Part shown: positions 6,053 through 9,680 of the stretch, one piece after another | How positions within the stretch are numbered: the first letter of the stretch is position 1 | Layout: each line of letters begins with the position of its first letter | DNA from: JBBAEA01 sp041656175 | GTDB taxonomy: Bacteria > Myxococcota_A > Bradymonadia > UBA4248 | Reading direction: 5' to 3' | NCBI GenBank assembly: GCA_041656175.1 | Contig: JBBAEA010000131.1 | Coordinates: forward strand, 1 to 9,680 | Length of the DNA stretch: 9,680 nucleotides | The notes under the pieces: model-generated | Database searches by the model: none | What the model saw: the letters and a program-made list of their open reading frames with translations, nothing else | Told to the model about the DNA's origin: nothing | Translations under genes and position numbers: made by a program

Positions 6053-6256
6053 TTAAACCGTTGGGCTTTCGTAAAAGACTATACTTTTGCCGTCGGGGAG
6101 TAGAACGAGTCGAGCGCTAAACTCGCGTATAGTCATAGAGAGCGCGGCTTGGTTCATATACCAGTAGTTGAGGGCCTTTCGTTTTGCGTCACTTCGCGTG
6201 CGGCCCGTAAAGGTTATCGCCTCTCTTCGCGTCGTGTCTTTGTCCTGATTTACCAT
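6053..6256 (-). CDS. Small conserved-looking protein of unknown function (67 aa)
   Basis: I do not recognise this family. The 67 residues begin with a polar tail, then a likely strand AITFTGRT (13-20), a long basic helix about 21-40 (RSDAKRKALNYWYMNQAALS), and two strands around 47-63 (SARLVLLPDGKSIVFYE). The beta-helix-beta-beta layout and the basic helix face faintly recall Jag-N-like or small RNA/DNA-binding modules, but this is not a match. A strong AGGAG lies 5 bases before the ATG. The gene sits 13 bases after the PATAN gene and 4 before the FHA activator, so it must be made with them; this tight fit is the main reason to believe it is real. Confidence 0.75.
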   Translation of the reverse strand: MVNQDKDTTRREAITFTGRTRSDAKRKALNYWYMNQAALSMTIREFSARLVLLPDGKSIVFYESPTV

Positions 6257-6269
6257 GTTTACTCCTCTC

Positions 6270-7556
6270 TTAGCCCAGCTCCAACAGTCCCAAAATCAAT
6301 AGCATGTATACAGTTTGGTGAATAGGGTAGTGTGATGGGAAATGCACCAACATTTCAACTAAGGTGTCGCCAAAGGCGAGGTTATCTATCATCTCGAAGC
6401 ACTCAGAGTGCGTGAAGTAGCGCCGCGCTTGGGCGGGTTCGACGTTGAGCTTCAAAACGTAGGGGATAAGCTCGTCGGTTTTGCGCAAAATTCTGTGCAG
6501 CGCTGTCCTCTCAAATATTCCTTGCTCAAAAATCTCCCGAAGCGCCGCTTCCCCCAACGGAAAATCGTGTATCTGCGCCTCGCCTTCTTGGAAATGGTAT
6601 GAACCCTCGGCCCAAGAGAAGCACTCTAGGAGTTGCTCGCGAATGTATTCTCGGCGCATCGTTTTGCCGCTTCTTCTATGAGATTCCCGTTCCATCCATA
6701 TTTCGCTGAGACTTTGTCCTGTTTTCTGCGATATCGCTTGCATTTGTTTCACGAGTTCAGCACCCGTTTCACTGCGCTTTCGCATGAACTGAAAAAAATT
6801 GAAGATGGGGTGAGAGGAGTAGAAGCCCAAGATCGTGCCGTTGCGAAAATATATCGATGCGGTCAAAAAACGCCTGCGTATGATGAGGCAACCCGTGGAT
6901 TTATCTTGAGCAAAGCGCCACAAAACACTGGCGAAGGGTGTGCTGCGCAGATTCCCCATGGACGGCGCGTTGAACCAACGCAGTTTGCTCCGTTTTTTGG
7001 GCTTGAGTTGTATGGACATGGTTGGCACGCGGTAGTCGCTAAAACTTGGCGCCGGCGTGTTGGAGTCGGCAAAATCTATGTCGCTCTCGTCAAGGGAATC
7101 CATAGACTGCGTCGGTTGGTGGCGGTTTCGCAGAATACTCAAGTTCTCCCACTCGTAGCTCCAAAGATGGATATAGTGTGTATTCTGTTCACCGTTTTGT
7201 TCGGCTAACGCCATCGCCTCGACCAGTGCCGCTACAGAGAGGGGGAGATCTAGTACCGCGAAAAGCCCACAGTTCTGTGCCAAAAAAAGCGATGCAGAGT
7301 CGCCAGAAACGATGTTGGCAAGCCCGATCCAAGTGATATCGGCATGCTCCGACTTTAGCGTGTAGGTGGCACCGTCTTTGAGATAGAGTTCACTGATGAC
7401 GACTTGAGCTTTTGACTTCGATAAAGCTTGCTCAAGTGCAGTCTTAGTGTTGACGCGCTCGACACTGTAGCCCAAAGCGGAGAGCACGCTCTCGCATAAC
7501 TGCGTGTTCGCTTCTATTTGGCTTCCTAGCAAAACTGTTCTCAAGGTCTCTGACAT
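6270..7556 (-). CDS. Degenerate receiver plus PATAN (DUF4388) domain protein
   Basis: Residues 5-120 of this 428-residue protein look like a response-regulator receiver fold without its chemistry. The acidic pair after strand 1 is replaced (VLLGSQIEAN), the phosphoacceptor Asp is Glu56 in VVISELYLKDG, and the KP near the last strand is LP (VLDLPLS). A serine/acid-rich linker (about 148-180) follows, then a DUF4388/PATAN domain from about 200: GNLRSTPFASVLWRFAQDKSTGCLIIRR, YFRNGTILGFYSS, and WAEGSYHFQEG near 315-325. PATAN proteins are signalling adaptors in cyanobacteria and deltaproteobacteria. The ATG at 7554-7556 is chosen because AAGGAAG lies just upstream; an in-frame ATG at 7583 lacks a ribosome site and adds nine arginine-rich residues. 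First gene of the four-gene signalling cluster. Confidence 0.88.
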   Translation of the reverse strand: MSETLRTVLLGSQIEANTQLCESVLSALGYSVERVNTKTALEQALSKSKAQVVISELYLKDGATYTLKSEHADITWIGLANIVSGDSASLFLAQNCGLFAVLDLPLSVAALVEAMALAEQNGEQNTHYIHLWSYEWENLSILRNRHQPTQSMDSLDESDIDFADSNTPAPSFSDYRVPTMSIQLKPKKRSKLRWFNAPSMGNLRSTPFASVLWRFAQDKSTGCLIIRRRFLTASIYFRNGTILGFYSSHPIFNFFQFMRKRSETGAELVKQMQAISQKTGQSLSEIWMERESHRRSGKTMRREYIREQLLECFSWAEGSYHFQEGEAQIHDFPLGEAALREIFEQGIFERTALHRILRKTDELIPYVLKLNVEPAQARRYFTHSECFEMIDNLAFGDTLVEMLVHFPSHYPIHQTVYMLLILGLLELG

Positions 7557-7694
7557 GCTCTTCCTTCTTAACCCCCGCGCCATGCTAGCACGTTTTTTTA
7601 AAATGATGAAGTACCACTATGAGCGCACTGCTTTAGTGAAAAACCAAAGCCACGCCGTGTAGGGGGCTATGTAAAATATGGTCGCATAAGCACC

Positions 7695-8423
7695 CTATCG
7701 CTTGTTCCCCAAAAATCTCACCAAGTCTTCAACACTCATGCTCTTCGGCTCGCGTTTGCGCACGGCGGCGTTTCGCAAACCAAGCGTTTGCAGAGCAGCA
7801 GCGCCTGCTGGCAATGCAAGTTCTCGCACAGTGCAAGCTTTTGTCTTTGCGCGCAAAATACTCGGAAAACTTGGGTGACGCGGCTGAGCCAAACGCAGCC
7901 CAGAGCTTATCACTGCGCGCTGTGTAAAAGAAAACTCCACTCGCGCCCCCTCGTCCTCGCAACGCACTAGCCAGCGATCACCGTCGCGCCTTAGCTCAAC
8001 GACATCGTGGAAACAAGCTATTCCCAAAGCTTCGGCGATCCGCTGCGAAAGTTCTCCGCTCTCGTAAGCTAGCCCAAGCCTTCCCGACATGATGAGATCG
8101 AAATTTTGCGTTTTGAGCCAATCTATTAATAATGTTGCCGCCTGTGCAGTACTAGGCTGCGCTTCGCAATAAAGCCAATGCGCGTCGTCTGCACCCATAG
8201 CAAGAGCGTGTAAAAGCGCCGCTTTACTGTGCGACAAAGATACAGCACTAACGCAAGAAAGCTGCCCAGCCTCGCGTAGACGCAAGGCGCACTCCAACGA
8301 TGCAAGATCGTAGTCGTTAATCGCACCCTCCCCTTCGGGGCACAAAAAACTTGTGCCCATTTCATTCAAGATTAGGCGCTCCTCGAGTTTAACGAGGTAT
8401 TGTACCGGAACGATGACGCGCAA
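7695..8423 (-). CDS. Divergent electron-transfer flavoprotein beta subunit (EtfB-like)
   Basis: These 242 residues, close to the usual 250-260, align by eye with EtfB throughout: MRVIVPVQYLV start, INDYDLASLECALRLREAG (35-53, family INP-D-ALE-ALRL), AALLHALAMGADDAHWL (68-84), LIMSGRLG (110-117), GLRLAQPRHPSFPSILRAKTKAC (175-197, family DLRLNEPRYPSLP-I-KAK). EtfB normally carries AMP and pairs with FAD-carrying EtfA to move electrons from dehydrogenases. Here the usual acidic D-D-TGQ segment reads AYESGELSQ and no etfA is adjacent, so redox activity and partner are uncertain. The start is a TTG, the first possible start after the in-frame yicC stop at 8442-8444; a G5 stretch 9 bases upstream is the only ribosome-site candidate. 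Eighteen bases separate it from yicC. Confidence 0.85.
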   Translation of the reverse strand: MRVIVPVQYLVKLEERLILNEMGTSFLCPEGEGAINDYDLASLECALRLREAGQLSCVSAVSLSHSKAALLHALAMGADDAHWLYCEAQPSTAQAATLLIDWLKTQNFDLIMSGRLGLAYESGELSQRIAEALGIACFHDVVELRRDGDRWLVRCEDEGARVEFSFTQRAVISSGLRLAQPRHPSFPSILRAKTKACTVRELALPAGAAALQTLGLRNAAVRKREPKSMSVEDLVRFLGNKR

Positions 8424-8441
8424 AGATGAATACCCCCGTGT

Positions 8442-9338
8442 TTACTGAATATTTGCCGCTTGCTCACGCATAGATTCAATCTGCGTACGCATATCAATGG
8501 TGTAGCGAGTGAGCAAAGTGTCGCGACTCTTAGACGCCACCGTCGTCACTTCACGGTTGAGCTCCTGAAGGTAAAAATCGATCTTCTTACCCACACAGGT
8601 CACGGGACCTTCAGTACTTAAGACCAAAATGCGCAGCGCCGAAATATGCGCGCCAATCCGCGTAAACTCCTCGGTCACATCGATTTTATCGGCGAGCATG
8701 GCAACCTCAAGCGCGAGTTGGCGCTCATCCAGCGGCATCTTAAGCTCTGCACAAACCATCGAAATCCGCTCCTCCAAACGCTGCCGATACTCCGTTATCC
8801 GCTCGGGCACCCGCGAAATCGCCGCCTCCTTAGCACTATTGAGCTCATCAATCGCATTAATCAGGTAGTTTCGCAGGCTCTTACCCTCGCGCCGACGCGC
8901 CTCATTACAACGCTCAAGCGCAATTTGCGTCGTCTCAAGCACGCAACTCATCAGCGCCTCAGAATTCTTTGGTAACTCCGGACGCTCCGTCCACAAATCC
9001 GTCATCCCCAAAACGAATTCCCGACACTTATTAATGTTCCACGCACCCTTAAAAATCTCGTTAACAATAGCGACTCGCTCCTCAAAAAGTGTCTCATTAA
9101 AATGCTTATCGCTAAAATTTAAATTCCTATGCTTAATATTAACACAAATCTCAATCCGCCCGCGCCCCATGTGCTGCTTCACCAACTTTTGGAAAAGACT
9201 ATCTAACGAGCCCGATAACGATTGCATGCTCACACGCAAATCCAAACTGCGGTGATTCAGCGTCTTGACTTCCACGTCAACACCCCAAATTCCAAGCTCT
9301 CCTTGAGCTAGCCCAAAACCTGTCATACTATACGTCAT
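8442..9338 (-). CDS. YicC/YloC-family endoribonuclease
   Basis: A 298-residue cytoplasmic protein, normal for YicC (about 290). The N-terminal YicC domain begins MTYSMTGFGLAQGE and contains TLNHRSLDLRV (27-36) and MGRGRIEI (57-64). REGKSL (150-155) marks the middle. The C-terminal DUF1732 part is well conserved: RQLALEVAMLADKIDVTEEFTRIGAHI (206-232), VGKKIDFYLQELNREVTTVASKS (249-271) and REQAANIQ at the end. E. coli YicC promotes decay of the small RNA RyhB, and B. subtilis YloC is an endoribonuclease. GGAG lies 6 bases before the ATG at 9336-9338; the adjacent ATG at 9341 and the one at 9377 are less well placed. In many genomes yicC precedes gmk and rpoZ; here an EtfB-like gene follows instead. 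Confidence 0.96.
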   Translation of the reverse strand: MTYSMTGFGLAQGELGIWGVDVEVKTLNHRSLDLRVSMQSLSGSLDSLFQKLVKQHMGRGRIEICVNIKHRNLNFSDKHFNETLFEERVAIVNEIFKGAWNINKCREFVLGMTDLWTERPELPKNSEALMSCVLETTQIALERCNEARRREGKSLRNYLINAIDELNSAKEAAISRVPERITEYRQRLEERISMVCAELKMPLDERQLALEVAMLADKIDVTEEFTRIGAHISALRILVLSTEGPVTCVGKKIDFYLQELNREVTTVASKSRDTLLTRYTIDMRTQIESMREQAANIQ

Positions 9339-9426
9339 CATACACTCCAAAATTCCCGTTCCCCCGCCCACTTTCATATACCATCAATAAGGCTTTTGGA
9401 CACGCTTTAAAAGAGATATTTATGCC

Positions 9427-9435
9427 TTTATACCA
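9427..9435 (-). promoter_or_regulatory. Possible extended -10 promoter for yicC
   Basis: On the minus strand TGGTATAAA is an extended -10 (TGN plus TATAAA) about 90 bases upstream of the yicC ATG. No good -35 box is present, which extended -10 promoters can tolerate. It would serve yicC and the EtfB-like gene, and perhaps the signalling cluster by read-through. Confidence 0.35.
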
Positions 9436-9514
9436 AAAATGAGAGTGAAAATTATGTAACTATATGGTTTCACATCTTGATGGGAGTTTAACATAACAAA
9501 GTAGAGCATTTTGT

Positions 9515-9534
9515 GGGGAGGCTAGCGCCCCCCC
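9515..9534. repeat. G/C hairpin
   Basis: GGGGAGGC (9515-9522) pairs with G plus C7 (9527-9534) around loop TAGC, 7 of 8 positions matched. The following bases CTACGCGCAAGCT echo those after the palindrome at 151-203 (CGCGCAAAGCT), which may mark a shared element. Confidence 0.5.
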
Positions 9535-9574
9535 TACGCGCAAGCTTCCCTTAAAATAAGTCAGTTCGCGCATA

Positions 9575-9619
9575 AGTTTGTGCGCCGTTTTGCCTAATCG
9601 GCAAACCAGCGCACAAACT
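9575..9619. repeat. Two-tier hairpin with 11-bp outer stem
   Basis: AGTTTGTGCGC (9575-9585) is perfectly complementary to GCGCACAAACT (9609-9619). Inside, TTTGCC (9589-9594) pairs with GGCAAA (9600-9605), leaving a 3-by-3 internal loop and a 5-base apex. No T-run follows within ten bases in either direction, so it is not a standard terminator. It is more likely an extragenic palindrome or structured RNA element. Confidence 0.65.
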
Positions 9620-9680
9620 GCGCTCACTGCCTTCTTTTGCGGGTGATCTTGCGCTACCCCCCCAAGTGTTCACAAAAAAC

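Larger units (their letters stand above)
9339..9680. other. Non-coding edge region with GC-rich palindromes
   Basis: No gene is supported upstream of yicC to the right edge. 9339-9510 is A/T-rich promoter-type sequence. From 9511 on there are GC-rich palindromes: 9515-9534, 9575-9619, and a weak one at 9643-9673. A minus-strand frame is open from the edge to a stop at 9551-9553 (42 codons), but it runs through the palindromes and resembles no protein, so it is not called. Confidence 0.55.

Noticed and set aside
96..6972. 17-base near match between the hairpin at 96-112 and coding sequence at 6956-6972 (16 of 17 identical)
   Set aside because: A one-mismatch 17-base match is about what chance allows in a window this size searched on both strands, and the second site is not palindromic.
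7557..7694. Possible sigma-54 promoter before the PATAN gene (TGGTAC followed by TTCATCAT)
   Set aside because: The GC element (TTGC) at the required spacing is missing, so autoregulation by the cluster's activator cannot be claimed.
9551..9679. 42-codon minus-strand frame open to the right edge
   Set aside because: It runs through the 9575-9619 hairpin and resembles no known protein; it is too short to judge without flanking sequence.

Overview
The window looks like chromosome from a deltaproteobacterium-type organism (Myxococcota or Bradymonadota-like). That is inferred from gene content: an FHA-domain sigma-54 activator with no receiver, a PATAN (DUF4388) protein with a receiver-like N-terminus, and an MJ0042-type zinc-ribbon protein with one membrane span are a typical mixture there. 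Base composition is balanced, not the high GC of classical myxobacteria. The assignment is tentative; there is no rRNA or other phylogenetic marker.

Left edge (1-227): no convincing gene, but a dense chain of hairpins covering most of 2-138, then a 25-bp-stem hairpin at 151-203. This is the most unexplained sequence in the window.

Plus strand, 228-3154: a compact arsenic-resistance locus. A strong sigma-70-type promoter has its -10 box exactly in the spacer of a perfect 8-bp inverted repeat, the probable ArsR operator. Then come arsR, a long ArsP/DUF318 permease, a 77-residue thioredoxin-fold 'redox-active disulfide' protein, and, after an A/T-rich 331-base gap, a thioredoxin-coupled ArsC. 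In the likely scheme ArsC reduces arsenate, the small CPKC protein may handle electrons or As(III), the permease exports the trivalent form, and ArsR releases its operator when it binds As(III). No ArsB, Acr3 or ArsA is visible.

Minus strand, 9338 down to 3350: six genes in one direction. yicC (endoribonuclease family) is followed 18 bases later by a divergent EtfB-like gene without an EtfA partner. After a 138-base gap comes a tight four-gene cluster (gaps 13, 4 and 35 bases): degenerate receiver plus PATAN protein, an unrecognised 67-residue protein, an FHA/AAA+/Fis sigma-54 activator, and a zinc-ribbon/acidic-linker/single-membrane-span protein. This cluster reads as one signalling module in which phosphothreonine recognition replaces the usual receiver phosphorylation; its signal and targets cannot be read here. 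It converges on the ars locus at about 3155-3349.

Right edge (9339-9680): upstream region of yicC with a possible extended -10 promoter, then another hairpin-rich stretch. Palindromic intergenic sequence therefore sits at both ends of the window.
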